From Candidatus Methylomirabilota bacterium (lineage in GTDB: Bacteria > Methylomirabilota > Methylomirabilia > Rokubacteriales > CSP1-6), in contig DASYTI010000028.1 in the NCBI GenBank assembly GCA_036002485.1, positions 1-46,850 of the forward strand: DNA of 46,850 nt, in the 5' to 3' direction. Below, piece by piece: positions 1 to 7,885 of this stretch. Below the pieces are notes generated by a model that saw only the letters and a program-made list of their open reading frames with translations, had not been told where the DNA came from and made no database searches. The position numbers and the translations under genes were made by a program. Each line of letters opens with the position of its first letter. Positions within the stretch are counted from its first letter, which is position 1.

Positions 1-351
1 GCCGCCAAGGCCGGTCGCGCGGGGGCCGTGCTCCTGGTGGAGGGTCCACGCGCGGTCGCGAACCGGGACCTCATCGCAGAGCTCGGCTTGAGGAACCGGC
101 TGCCCGTGATGGGCCATTTCAGACCTATCGTCCAGGCGGGAGGGCTGATGTCATACGGGGTCGACCTGAACGATCTGTTCCGCCGCGCCGCCGGCTACGT
201 GGACAAGATCCTCAAGGGAGCGAAGCCCGCCGACCTGCCCGTCGAGCAGCCCACCAAGTTCGAGCTCGTCGTCAATCTGAAGACGGCAAAGGCTCTCCGC
301 ATCACGCTCCCGCCATCCGTGCTCTCGCGGGCGGACGAGATCATCGAGTGA
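1..351 (+). CDS. ABC transporter substrate-binding protein, C-terminal part
   Basis: The reading frame is open from the first base of the window to TGA at 349-351, so this is the last 116 residues of a gene that starts outside. The text GLMSYGVDLNDLFRRAAGYV followed by DKILKGAKPADLPVEQPTKF and NLKTAKAL is the usual C-terminal signature of the ABC_sub_bind family (PF04392, TrpX-like periplasmic binding proteins). These proteins sit in the periplasm and deliver a ligand to an ABC permease; the ligand cannot be read from this fragment. The family call is firm; the permease and ATPase genes are not in the window. The next gene converges on it from the minus strand. Confidence 0.85.
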   Translation, partial: AAKAGRAGAVLLVEGPRAVANRDLIAELGLRNRLPVMGHFRPIVQAGGLMSYGVDLNDLFRRAAGYVDKILKGAKPADLPVEQPTKFELVVNLKTAKALRITLPPSVLSRADEIIE

Positions 352-426
352 TGAGCTAACTGCTCCTTGGCCTCGAGGAGCTCAAGTAGTTCCCATGCCC
401 TCGGGAGCAAGAATGTTCCGCTTCGA

Positions 427-445
427 GCGCCGGCTTCGCCGGCGC
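427..445. repeat. GC-rich perfect hairpin in a convergent gap
   Basis: Arms GCGCCGGC and GCCGGCGC are perfect complements around a TTC loop. It lies between the convergent ends of the ABC binding protein (stop 351) and the CMD-like gene (stop 559), so it may help end transcription, but no T-run follows. It adjoins a repeat fragment at 455-483. Confidence 0.5.
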
Positions 446-454
446 CATTCTCAG

Positions 455-483
455 ATTGCTCGCCTCGGACGGCAGGGCCCCAG
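455..483. repeat. Fragment of the fold-back repeat family
   Basis: This stretch carries the blocks CTCAG, CTCGCCTCGG and GGCAGGGCC. The same blocks occur in the same order in the reverse complement of the right arm of the fold-back element at 24339-24555. It looks like one degenerate arm left in a convergent intergenic space. The relationship is judged by eye. Confidence 0.4.
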
Positions 484-525
484 CCCCGCGACGTCCTCCG
501 GCTCGCCCTGCGTCGGGGGGAGGCT

Positions 526-552
526 TCGGAAGGGGGGCGGAGCCCCCCTCCG
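526..552 (-). terminator. Strong hairpin after the CMD-like gene
   Basis: The bases CGGA-A-GGGGGGC and GCCCCCCTCCG form a long GC stem with one bulged A and a GGA loop. It lies directly past the stop codon of the minus-strand gene ending at 559 and before the end of the plus-strand gene at 351, the position of a bidirectional terminator. There is no clear U-tract, so intrinsic termination is inferred from position and stem strength only. Confidence 0.5.
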
Positions 553-558
553 AGCTCG

Positions 559-1107
559 CTATCCCGGCAGCTTGTCGCCGTCCGCCGGCGCGACGACCTC
601 GAAGGCGTTGACGACCCCCGAGAGCATCGCGAAATAGTTAGCGGCCGCCGTCAGCTCGACCATCCACTGGGCATCATGCCGGTTCTTGAGGGCGTCGAAG
701 ACGGCCTGGTCGGCGCGGTTCGTGCGCATGAGCTGTCGAACGTAGGTCACGATGTCCCGCTCCTCCGCGGGAAGCTTGCCCGGGTCGCCCTTGGCCCGGA
801 GGAGGTCGATGACCTCCTCACCCAGGCCGTTGCGACGGGCCGCGCCGACCTGGGCCGCCCACACGTACGCCGCCTCGCGCTCGCGGACGGCGCTCAGGAT
901 GGCGATCGATCGGAGCTTGGCGTCGACCACGCTCTCGTCGCGAAAGAAGGTGACGAGGGGGAGGATCCGCTCCGCGAGCTTGGGGCTGTGAAGAAGCATG
1001 CTGAACGGCCCTCGCACGTTGCCGAATACTTTCATCACTCCGTCGACGACGGCGTGGTGCTCGGCGGGTACGTCGGACTTGCCGGTGATGGGAGCGACGC
1101 GGGGCAT
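559..1107 (-). CDS. Carboxymuconolactone decarboxylase-like protein lacking cysteines
   Basis: A protein of 182 residues beginning MPRVAPITGK. The ATG at 1107 is preceded by AAAAGGAGCTCATC, a good ribosome site. The helical pattern and the segment REREAAYVWAAQVGAARRNG match the AhpD/CMD-like fold (PF02627), where related proteins carry E-Y-E-W-x-x-H. Here the usual His position is Gln (WAAQVG), and the protein contains no cysteine, so it cannot work like AhpD, which uses a CxxC pair. It is the last gene of a minus-strand operon, 44 nt after the crotonase. Reaction unknown; a lyase or decarboxylase on a ring-derived acid would suit the family but is not shown. Confidence 0.8.
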   Translation of the reverse strand: MPRVAPITGKSDVPAEHHAVVDGVMKVFGNVRGPFSMLLHSPKLAERILPLVTFFRDESVVDAKLRSIAILSAVREREAAYVWAAQVGAARRNGLGEEVIDLLRAKGDPGKLPAEERDIVTYVRQLMRTNRADQAVFDALKNRHDAQWMVELTAAANYFAMLSGVVNAFEVVAPADGDKLPG

Positions 1108-1151
1108 GATGAGCTCCTTTTTAGAGCGGGTAGGACGGCAGGGCCGGACGC

Positions 1152-1940
1152 TCAGCGGCCTCGGAATGTCGGCTTGCGCTTCTCTCGCCACGCGGCGTGG
1201 CCCTCGGCCTTGTCCTCCGTCAGCTCGAGGGTCGCGAAGCGATAGAGATCGACCAGCGAGGCGTCGGCGAGGTTGGGCACGTCCAGGCCGCGGAGCAACG
1301 ACTCCTTGGCGAGGCGCGCGGCCAGCGGCGGCAAGGACGCGATGTGCCCCGCCACCTCGAGCGTCTTGTCCATCAGGCGGGGGTGCGGCACCAGCCACTG
1401 GGCCAGGCCGATGCGCTGCGCTTCCTCGGCTCCGAGGGGGAAGCCGAGAGTGAGGCGCATGGCGTGGCCCCGGCCCACCCAGCGGGCCAGGCGGGCCGCG
1501 CCGCCGTAGGCGGGCAGGATGCCGAGCGCCACCTGGGGCAGGCGCCATTCCGCCCGCTCGGAAGCGACGAGCAGATCGCAGCAGAAAGTGACGATGCAGC
1601 CGATGCCGACGGCATACCCGTTGACCGCGCCCACGAGCGGCTTGGGGAAGTTCCCGAGGATCTCGAAGGCGCGGTCCCGTCGCTTCGGAATGCCCTTGAT
1701 GAACTCCGCGGCCGAGGCCATGGTGTGCGTCTTCGGGTCCTTGAGGTTCGCCCCGGCGGAGAAGGCGCCCCCGGCCTCGTCGCCGGTCAGGACGGCGCAG
1801 CGGATCTCGTCGTCATCCTCCATGGCCGCGAAGTGACGGGCGATGCCCTCGTTGAAGTCGGCGCCCCACGCGTTGCGCGCCCCGGGGCGGCTGAGCGTGA
1901 CGATACCGATGGGACCGCGTTTCTCGTACGCGACGGGCAT
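1152..1940 (-). CDS. Crotonase-fold protein (enoyl-CoA hydratase/isomerase family) without the two hydratase glutamates
   Basis: 262 residues from ATG at 1940; an in-frame extension upstream to 2009 overlaps the neighbouring gene and is not needed. The oxyanion-hole segments are clear: FSAGANLKD (about residue 60) and GYAVGIGC (109-115). In classical enoyl-CoA hydratase the catalytic Glu144 follows GGGC and Glu164 lies 20 residues later in QPE. Here these positions are Ile116 and Gln136 (LPQVALG). The protein therefore probably binds an acyl-CoA but should not hydrate a double bond by the standard route; other crotonase chemistries (thioesterase, isomerase, C-C hydrolase, dehalogenase) remain possible. 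Ten bases separate it from the racemase homologue upstream in the same operon. Confidence 0.85.
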   Translation of the reverse strand: MPVAYEKRGPIGIVTLSRPGARNAWGADFNEGIARHFAAMEDDDEIRCAVLTGDEAGGAFSAGANLKDPKTHTMASAAEFIKGIPKRRDRAFEILGNFPKPLVGAVNGYAVGIGCIVTFCCDLLVASERAEWRLPQVALGILPAYGGAARLARWVGRGHAMRLTLGFPLGAEEAQRIGLAQWLVPHPRLMDKTLEVAGHIASLPPLAARLAKESLLRGLDVPNLADASLVDLYRFATLELTEDKAEGHAAWREKRKPTFRGR

Positions 1941-1950
1941 GGGGACGTCC

Positions 1951-3087
1951 TCACTCGGTGGGCACGGTGGCGCGGCTGGAGAAGTAGACGCGGGCGACTC
2001 GTGGCCCAACCGTCGTGGCCACGTGGTGGAGACCGAGGCCGTGCCGGGACGCGACCTCGGCCGGGGAAATCTCCAAGGCGCCCTGGCGGCCGATGATCAC
2101 GACCTCGTCGCCTACACGTGCGTCGGGCACGGCGGTCAGATCGATCCGCGTGTGCTCGAGCGACGGCGAGCCGACCACGGGCACGGCCTGACCGCGCACG
2201 AGGACGTGGCCGGCGTGCAGCCAGCGTAGGCCGTCGGCCGAGCCCATGGGCACCACTCCGAGTCGCATCGGCGCCGCCACCGGGAAGGGAGCCAGCTCGG
2301 CAAAGCGCTCGCGGGGAGCGAGCTCCTTGAGGGCGATCACACGCGTGGTGAGGGCGCGGAACGTCGGGCGGAGCGGAACGGGCGGCGTCTCGCCGGGGAA
2401 GGTGATGCCGTAGAGCATCCGCCCGGGATCGACCGCGTTGAGATACGTGTGGGGGAAGCGCAGCACGAACGGAGTCGCGGCCAGGAGCCTGATGGGCACC
2501 GGAACGCCACGCGCCTCCAGCTCGTCGACGACACCGGTGAACCGGCCAAGCTGCCAGTCGGCGTAGGCAGGATCGCTGCCGACCTCGGCATGGGGATGGG
2601 CGCAGATGCCGCCCAGGCTCAGGTGACGCAGCTCCAGCATGGCCAGGATCGTCTTGACCGCCTGCTCGGCGGGAACCCCGAGGCGCTCGAGCCCCACGTC
2701 GACCTTGACGAACACCTCGCACGGACCGGCCGCGGCCTGCGAGTAGGCCCGGGCGCCCTCGAGATCGACGAGGGTCGGGATAAGGCCGTGAGCGAGAGCG
2801 TCGGGGGCGGCCTCGGGCAGCGAGTTCGGATAGACGAGAATGGGCGAGGTAATTCCGCGCTGGCGCAGCCGGATGCCCTCGGACAGATCGGCCACGGCCA
2901 GGTAGTCGGCGCCGTTGCGGACGAACACCCTCCCCATCTCGGCGGCCCCGAAGCCGTAACCGTCGGCCTTGACGACGGCAAACACTTTGCGCTCGGGGCC
3001 GACGAGCCGCCGCACCGCCATGATGTTGTCGGCGGCGGCGTCGAGGTCGATCTCGAGCGTGGTCGGGCGGAGCGGGATGGTGGTCAT
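1951..3087 (-). CDS. Alanine racemase homologue with altered active site (fold type III PLP enzyme)
   Basis: 378 residues from ATG at 3087. The alignment with bacterial alanine racemase runs end to end: PLP lysine K40 in VFAVVKADGYG, the AHPHAEVGS strand, LRFPHTYLN, MLYG, GHVLVRGQAVPVVG and VVIIGRQG. Key residues differ. The Arg that contacts the PLP ring nitrogen (VRxG in Alr) is Asp220 (AVDPGRMLYG). The second catalytic base, Tyr of GYADG, is Ser283 (MGSADG). The CMDQ substrate loop is SLEH (309-312). Family membership is firm, but racemisation by the known Lys/Tyr two-base mechanism is unlikely. An acid at the ring nitrogen is typical of PLP lyases and decarboxylases. It lies 52 nt after the DAO-type oxidoreductase in a minus-strand operon. 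Confidence 0.85.
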   Translation of the reverse strand: MTTIPLRPTTLEIDLDAAADNIMAVRRLVGPERKVFAVVKADGYGFGAAEMGRVFVRNGADYLAVADLSEGIRLRQRGITSPILVYPNSLPEAAPDALAHGLIPTLVDLEGARAYSQAAAGPCEVFVKVDVGLERLGVPAEQAVKTILAMLELRHLSLGGICAHPHAEVGSDPAYADWQLGRFTGVVDELEARGVPVPIRLLAATPFVLRFPHTYLNAVDPGRMLYGITFPGETPPVPLRPTFRALTTRVIALKELAPRERFAELAPFPVAAPMRLGVVPMGSADGLRWLHAGHVLVRGQAVPVVGSPSLEHTRIDLTAVPDARVGDEVVIIGRQGALEISPAEVASRHGLGLHHVATTVGPRVARVYFSSRATVPTE

Positions 3088-3139
3088 GACGGGTCTCCGC
3101 CGAGGAGCATACCGCACGGAGCGATGCCGACGACGCGTT

Positions 3140-4396
3140 TCACGAGGCGGACGACATCTCGCTGCCCGCGCGGTAGTGGGTCGCGTAGGCCCGCCGGCAT
3201 TGCTCGCGCAGCGCGGTCTCGTCGGGCTCCCGCCCCGCGAAGCGCGCGGTGGAGATCTCGGAGAGATCGAGCGACGGCGCGCCGTCGAGGATCCACTCGG
3301 CCATCGCCTCGCCGAGGGAAGGGGAGACGCTGAGGCCACCCACGCAGCAGCCGCTCATCACCCAGGCGCCCGCCACCCCAGGCAGCGGCCCCGCGAGGTA
3401 TCGGTCGTCCACCGTGAGGGTGGGCAGCCCGCCGCGGTGCTCGGCCACGCGGATCGCGGGGTCCTGGAAGATCGGGAACTGCTCGCTGACGCTGCGCGCG
3501 AGCCGCCACAGCACCTCGATGTCGAGCGGCAGCTCGGCGATGTCGAAGGACGGGGGGAGCGCGGCGACGTCGACCTGCAGCGGATCGGGCTCATAGCCGC
3601 CCAGCATGAGCCCGCCGCGCTCGTGGCGCACGTAGACGTTGGCGTCGATCACGCGGGCGATCGGGAACTCGGGCCCGACTCCAGGAATGGGCTCGGTGAT
3701 CAGGAGCTGATGGCGCGTCGGCACCACAGGCAGCGATCCGCCGAGCCTGGCGGCGACGAGTCGCGCCCAGCCGCCGGCGGCGTCCACGACCGTGTGTGTT
3801 CCGATCGTCCCCTGCAGCGTCCGGACGCCTTCCACGCCGCCCGCGCCGATCTCGAAGCCCGTGGCGGGCGTGTGCGGGAGCAGCACGGCTCCGAGCTTTT
3901 CCGCCGCCCGGCAATAGCCGATGGGCAGCTCGGACGGCTCGACGTTGCAGTCTGTCGGGCTCCACGTGATGGCCACGATGCCGCGCTCGCCGAGGATGGG
4001 CAGCCGCCGTCGCGCCTCGGCGATGGAGACGAAGTCGATCTCGACGCCGACGGCGGCGCCGCGGGCCACCTCACGGGAGAGCTGCTCGGCGTCGCCCTCC
4101 GTGCGCGCGATCTTCAGCGCGCCGCTCTGGGTGAAGCGGAGCGGCTGGCCGGTCTCCTCGGTGAAGGCCGCGAGCTTCGTCACCGCGCGCTGGGCGAGCC
4201 GGGTGAGGGCCGGGGTCGCGCGGACCTGGCTCGAGAGCCCCGCCGCGCGCGGCGATGTCTGCGAGGCGAGGGCGAAACGCTCGAGCACCGCCACGCGGGC
4301 GCCACGCCGCGCCAGGTGGTACGCCGCGCTCGCGCCGAAGGCGCCGGAGCCGATGACGACGACGTCCGCCGAGGCGAGCACGGGCTTGTCCGTCAC
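3140..4396 (-). CDS. FAD-dependent oxidoreductase, DAO family (sarcosine/glycine oxidase-like)
   Basis: 418 residues. The N-terminal dinucleotide fold is VVVIGSGAFGASAAYHLARR (GxGxxG) followed by an acidic strand end (VLER). The C-terminal part has the family pattern of a second FAD contact, GAWVMSGCCVGGLSVSPSLG. Members oxidise secondary or tertiary amines and D-amino acids with FAD in the cytoplasm; the substrate is not evident. The start is GTG at 4396, which overlaps the TGA of the upstream Mo-subunit gene (GTGA), so the two are probably translationally coupled. Direct linkage to a PLP enzyme homologue suggests amine or amino-acid chemistry (inference). Confidence 0.9.
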   Translation of the reverse strand: MTDKPVLASADVVVIGSGAFGASAAYHLARRGARVAVLERFALASQTSPRAAGLSSQVRATPALTRLAQRAVTKLAAFTEETGQPLRFTQSGALKIARTEGDAEQLSREVARGAAVGVEIDFVSIAEARRRLPILGERGIVAITWSPTDCNVEPSELPIGYCRAAEKLGAVLLPHTPATGFEIGAGGVEGVRTLQGTIGTHTVVDAAGGWARLVAARLGGSLPVVPTRHQLLITEPIPGVGPEFPIARVIDANVYVRHERGGLMLGGYEPDPLQVDVAALPPSFDIAELPLDIEVLWRLARSVSEQFPIFQDPAIRVAEHRGGLPTLTVDDRYLAGPLPGVAGAWVMSGCCVGGLSVSPSLGEAMAEWILDGAPSLDLSEISTARFAGREPDETALREQCRRAYATHYRAGSEMSSAS

Positions 4397-6666
4397 CGTC
4401 CGGAGAGGGCGGCCTTGACCCGATCGGGCCGGAACGGCACGGTGCGGAGCCGCACGCCCGTCGCGTCGAACACGGCATTGCCGAGCGCGGCGGGCACCGG
4501 CGTCGACGCCGCCTCGCCGACGCCGAGCGGCGGCTGGTCCAGCCGCTGGATCAATTCGAACTCGAGGGCCGGAACCTCCGGAAAGGTCAGGATCGGGTAC
4601 GAGGCCCAGTCAACCGTGGTGACGCGGTCGCCATCGTAGACGACCTCTTCGTGGAGGGTGCGGGAGAGGGTCTGGATGATATTGCCCTCGACCTGGCTCT
4701 GCACGCAGTCCGGGTTGATCATGAGCCCGCAGTCCTGGGCGCATACCACTCGCGTCACCCGGATGCGGCCGGTGGCCCGTTCGACCGCCACCTCCATGCC
4801 CATGGCCACCAGCGTCTCCTCGTGCTTGTAGTGGATGTAGGCGATGCCGCGGCCCCTGAGCACGGCCGCCTTCGGGTCGGCGGGGCGTGGCGACGGCCGA
4901 GGCCGCCAGCCCATGCGCGCGGCCACCCGGCGCAGCACCTCGACCCCGCGCGGGTTGGTGAGGCGGCGCAGGCGGAACTCGACGGGATCGACGCGCGCGA
5001 GAGCCGCGATCTCATCCACGAACGACTCCAGGGCGAAGGTGTTGGCGACCTTCCCGGGCGCGCGAAACGCGGAGGTGCGAAGCGCAGCGTCGGGAATCCA
5101 GTGCACGACGGCGTTGACGTTCGGGAGCGTGTAGGGCGGGTCCACGTTCTGGTAGATCAGCCCGGTGGATCGTCCCTGCGTCTGCGGGATTCCCGCCGCA
5201 TCCAGGGCCAGCAGCGGAATATTGGGCAGGTCGGCGGTGGCGATGGGGAGCCACGCCTGCGTCTCCCATGCCGCCACCCCGCCCTCGGCATCGACGGCGG
5301 CCCGCAGCTCGAGAAGCTGAGCGGGACCCTTCGGGTCCAGACCGTGCTCCTCTTGCCGGCTCCACTGCACGCGGACCGGGCGGCCCAGCGTCTTCGAGAG
5401 CAGCGCCGCCTCCGCAGCCGCGTCGTCGGCGCCGTTGGGGCCGTAGGAGCCCGCGCCGTCAAGATAGATCACGCGCACGCGATCCCGCTCGAGCCCGAGG
5501 AAGCGGGCGCACGTGTCCTGGAACCCGTGGGTGCTCTGGGACGAGCTCCAGACGGTGGCGCGATCGGCCCGCACGTCGGCCACGCCACAGGAGGGCCCGA
5601 TGGAGCCATGGGTCTGCATGGGCCAGCGGTACGAGGCCGCGAGGCTCCGCATCCCGGGGGCCGGCGCGCTCAGCGCCGAGAGATCGCCCCGCTTGGCGAT
5701 CTCCTGGTCGCGGACCACGCGGCTCGCCCGCATCGACTCGAACTCCCTGGTGTAGTCGGGCAGCCCCGTGCCGGCCGTCCACTTCGTGTGGAGCGCGCGA
5801 GCCGCTCGCACCGCCTCCCACTCCCGCTCGGCCACGACGGCGAGAAAGCTCTGGAGCCGCACGACGCGGGCGCCGCCCATCCCGGCGATGGGCGACTCAT
5901 CCACCGACACGAGGGTGGCGCCCAGCGCGGGCGGCCGGATCACGCGGGCGTGGAGCATGCCCGGCAGCGTCAGATCGTGCAGATAGCGGTGATGACCCGT
6001 CACCTTCGCCGGGATGTCGGGGCGGGGGAGGGGCTTGCCGATGAACCGGAAGCTCTGCGGCGCTTTCAGGGGCGCTCGGCCGTCGACCTTCAAGTTGAAC
6101 GCGCGATCGCCGATCAGCTCTCCGTAGGTGACCGACGCGCCCCCGTCCTTCGCGCGCACGACGCCATCGACCACCTGGAGGTCGCCGGCCGGCCGTCCGA
6201 GACGCTGGGCCGCCTGGGCGAGGAGGGCCTGGCGCGCCGTGGCCGCCGCCCGGCGGAGCTGAGTGCCGCCGCGGGCGATGCCGTAGCTGCCGGCGGTGGC
6301 GCCCTGATTGGGGGTGAGCGCGGTATCGCCCTCGATCATCGCGATGCGCTCGAGGGGGACGTCGAGCTCCTCGCCGGCGAGCTGGCGCATGGCGATGCGC
6401 CCGCCCGTCCCGATGTCCACCTTGCCGACGAAGATGGTCACGGACCCGTCGGCGTGCACGGCCAGGAACGAATCGACGGCGTCCGGAGCCAGGGGCTTGC
6501 CGAGGATGCGATCGGCGCCCGGCAGCGTCTGGCCTGCCGCCCGCGCGAGGCCGTCGAGCCCGAGGCCGACGATCAGGACCCCGCCCGCGACGAGGAAGCT
6601 CCGCCGCGAGATGCTCCCGGCTTTCCTTTCAGCTTCGCCTCGCGCGCGGCGACTGCGCGGGGCCAT
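4393..6666 (-). CDS. Molybdopterin-binding subunit, isoquinoline 1-oxidoreductase beta (IorB)-like, Tat-exported
   Basis: 757 residues. The N-terminus has a twin-arginine signal, SRRSFLVAGGVLIVGLGLDG, typical of periplasmic IorB-type enzymes. Later segments are diagnostic for xanthine-oxidase-family Mo subunits: GGRIAMRQLAGEEL, YGIARGGTQL, SQSTHGFQD, SAFRAPGKVANTFALESF and the catalytic Glu in LGVGEAASTPVP. Such enzymes hydroxylate an aromatic heterocycle or aldehyde with water as oxygen source. One base separates it from the Fe-S subunit upstream. No FAD subunit (CoxM type) is adjacent, as expected for two-subunit IorAB enzymes that pass electrons to a cytochrome. The substrate is unknown. 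Confidence 0.92.
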   Translation of the reverse strand: MAPRSRRARGEAERKAGSISRRSFLVAGGVLIVGLGLDGLARAAGQTLPGADRILGKPLAPDAVDSFLAVHADGSVTIFVGKVDIGTGGRIAMRQLAGEELDVPLERIAMIEGDTALTPNQGATAGSYGIARGGTQLRRAAATARQALLAQAAQRLGRPAGDLQVVDGVVRAKDGGASVTYGELIGDRAFNLKVDGRAPLKAPQSFRFIGKPLPRPDIPAKVTGHHRYLHDLTLPGMLHARVIRPPALGATLVSVDESPIAGMGGARVVRLQSFLAVVAEREWEAVRAARALHTKWTAGTGLPDYTREFESMRASRVVRDQEIAKRGDLSALSAPAPGMRSLAASYRWPMQTHGSIGPSCGVADVRADRATVWSSSQSTHGFQDTCARFLGLERDRVRVIYLDGAGSYGPNGADDAAAEAALLSKTLGRPVRVQWSRQEEHGLDPKGPAQLLELRAAVDAEGGVAAWETQAWLPIATADLPNIPLLALDAAGIPQTQGRSTGLIYQNVDPPYTLPNVNAVVHWIPDAALRTSAFRAPGKVANTFALESFVDEIAALARVDPVEFRLRRLTNPRGVEVLRRVAARMGWRPRPSPRPADPKAAVLRGRGIAYIHYKHEETLVAMGMEVAVERATGRIRVTRVVCAQDCGLMINPDCVQSQVEGNIIQTLSRTLHEEVVYDGDRVTTVDWASYPILTFPEVPALEFELIQRLDQPPLGVGEAASTPVPAALGNAVFDATGVRLRTVPFRPDRVKAALSGR

Positions 6667-6667
6667 C

Positions 6668-7144
6668 TCAGCGCCCGCCCGTGGTCGCGGAGGCGGCGCG
6701 GAGGACCGCGCGAATCACGCGGGCGTGGCTGCCACAGCGGCAGAGGTTTCCGGAGAGCGCCTGCCGTACCTGCTGCTCGCTGGGGCGGGGCGTGCGCGCG
6801 AGGAGGGCGCGGGCGGTCATGACCATGCCGGCCGTGCAATACCCGCACTGCGCCGCCTGCTCCGCGATGAATGCCGCCTGGAGCCGATCGGGACGGTCGG
6901 GGGAGCCCAGGCCCTCGATGGTGACGACCTCCTGACCGACCACCGCGCTCGTGGAGGTCACGCACGAGCGGACCGCGCGCCCGGCGACGAGCACGGTGCA
7001 GGCGCCGCACTGGGCGAGACCGCAGCCGAAGCGGGTGCCCGTCAGCCCAAGATCATTGCGGAGAGCGTAGAGCAAGGGAGTGTCGGGGTCATCCGACTCG
7101 ATCTCCCGATTTGCGCCGTTGACCCGCAGCGCCAGCTTCGCCAT
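6668..7144 (-). CDS. [2Fe-2S] subunit, isoquinoline 1-oxidoreductase alpha (IorA)-like
   Basis: 158 residues from ATG at 7144, preceded by CAGGGAGGACGCGC, a good ribosome site. It holds the two expected clusters: plant-ferredoxin type FGCGLAQCGACTVLV (about residues 40-55) and helical type CGYCTAGM with LCRCGSH. It carries electrons from the Mo centre of the adjacent subunit. It is the first gene of a minus-strand run of six (Fe-S, Mo, DAO, racemase homologue, crotonase, CMD-like) with gaps of at most 52 nt or overlaps, so the promoter should lie in 7145-7264. Confidence 0.93.
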   Translation of the reverse strand: MAKLALRVNGANREIESDDPDTPLLYALRNDLGLTGTRFGCGLAQCGACTVLVAGRAVRSCVTSTSAVVGQEVVTIEGLGSPDRPDRLQAAFIAEQAAQCGYCTAGMVMTARALLARTPRPSEQQVRQALSGNLCRCGSHARVIRAVLRAASATTGGR

Positions 7145-7264
7145 GCGCGTCCTCCCTGGAGCGGTGACACCGTTTCTGACGGGGGCGTCACGCGACGGTG
7201 TTTCGGAGACGCTACCACGCGCGCCCGACGGCCGCCAGCGAACCGGCCCGCAAATTTTCTGCGA

Positions 7265-7849
7265 TCATGGCTCACGGAGCAGGTGCCGGAAGGTCAGGCT
7301 TATCCGCTCCCCTTGCCGGCCCGCCTGACGCGGGATGCCGTGGACGTAGTGGCGCTGGCAGGTCCCTCCCATCACGAGGAGGGCCCCGTGTCCAAGCGAG
7401 AGATCGTGCCGCTCTCGATCCTGTTTCCGGCGCGGCTTGACGACCAGTCGCCGCGCCGTGCCGAGTGACACGATGGCCACCAGCGGGTCCGGGCCCAGCT
7501 CCGGCTCGTCATCGGAGTGCAGCCCCATGCTGTCCTCGCCGCTCCGGTAGCGGTTGACGAGGACGTGATTGAAGGTCATGCCGGCGCGCGCGTTGACATT
7601 GGCGAGCAGCCCGCGCGCCGTCGGCGTGAACGGCCGTGGCTCGAGCGTTTGCCCCGAGTAGCGGTAGGCGAGATCGCCAGCCCAGGCAATCAGGCGCGGC
7701 TGCAAGATGCGGCGCCCGAACAGCACGATCTCCCGCTGCTCCCAGTCGAGCTCGCGACGAAGGCTCGCCAGCGCATCGTCGGCTTCCTCCGTGGGTAGCC
7801 ACTCGGCGTCGTAGTCGAGCCAGGCGCCGGAGGTGAGGGGAATACGCAT
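7265..7849 (-). CDS. alkB: AlkB-type 2-oxoglutarate/Fe(II) dioxygenase
   Basis: 194 residues from ATG at 7849. A GTG at 7885, one base after the TAA of the upstream gene, would add 12 residues; the ATG fits homologues better but neither start has a clear ribosome site. Iron ligands are His111 and Asp113 (GLHSDDE) and His170 (RHYVHGIPR); the 2-oxoglutarate arginines are in GERISLTFR. NVNARAGMTFNHVLVNRYRS matches the nucleotide-recognition region of AlkB/ALKBH2 proteins. Family members reverse N-alkyl damage in DNA or RNA by oxidative demethylation. It follows an unrelated oxidoreductase on the same strand and may be co-transcribed with it. Confidence 0.92.
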   Translation of the reverse strand: MRIPLTSGAWLDYDAEWLPTEEADDALASLRRELDWEQREIVLFGRRILQPRLIAWAGDLAYRYSGQTLEPRPFTPTARGLLANVNARAGMTFNHVLVNRYRSGEDSMGLHSDDEPELGPDPLVAIVSLGTARRLVVKPRRKQDRERHDLSLGHGALLVMGGTCQRHYVHGIPRQAGRQGERISLTFRHLLREP

Positions 7850-7885
7850 CGCGAAAGGTCGCGCGAGGATCTGGGGGGCGCGCAC

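Noticed and set aside
367-1245. Long open frame on plus (292 codons) over the CMD-like gene
   Set aside because: It is antisense to a conserved minus-strand gene with a good ribosome site. Its translation is Arg/Gly/Ala-rich with no family pattern, as expected for GC-rich antisense frames.
4651-6822. 723-codon open frame on plus across the IorB-like gene
   Set aside because: It is antisense to a Tat-exported Mo subunit with all catalytic motifs. The long frame is a by-product of GC3 bias; its translation has no recognisable domain.
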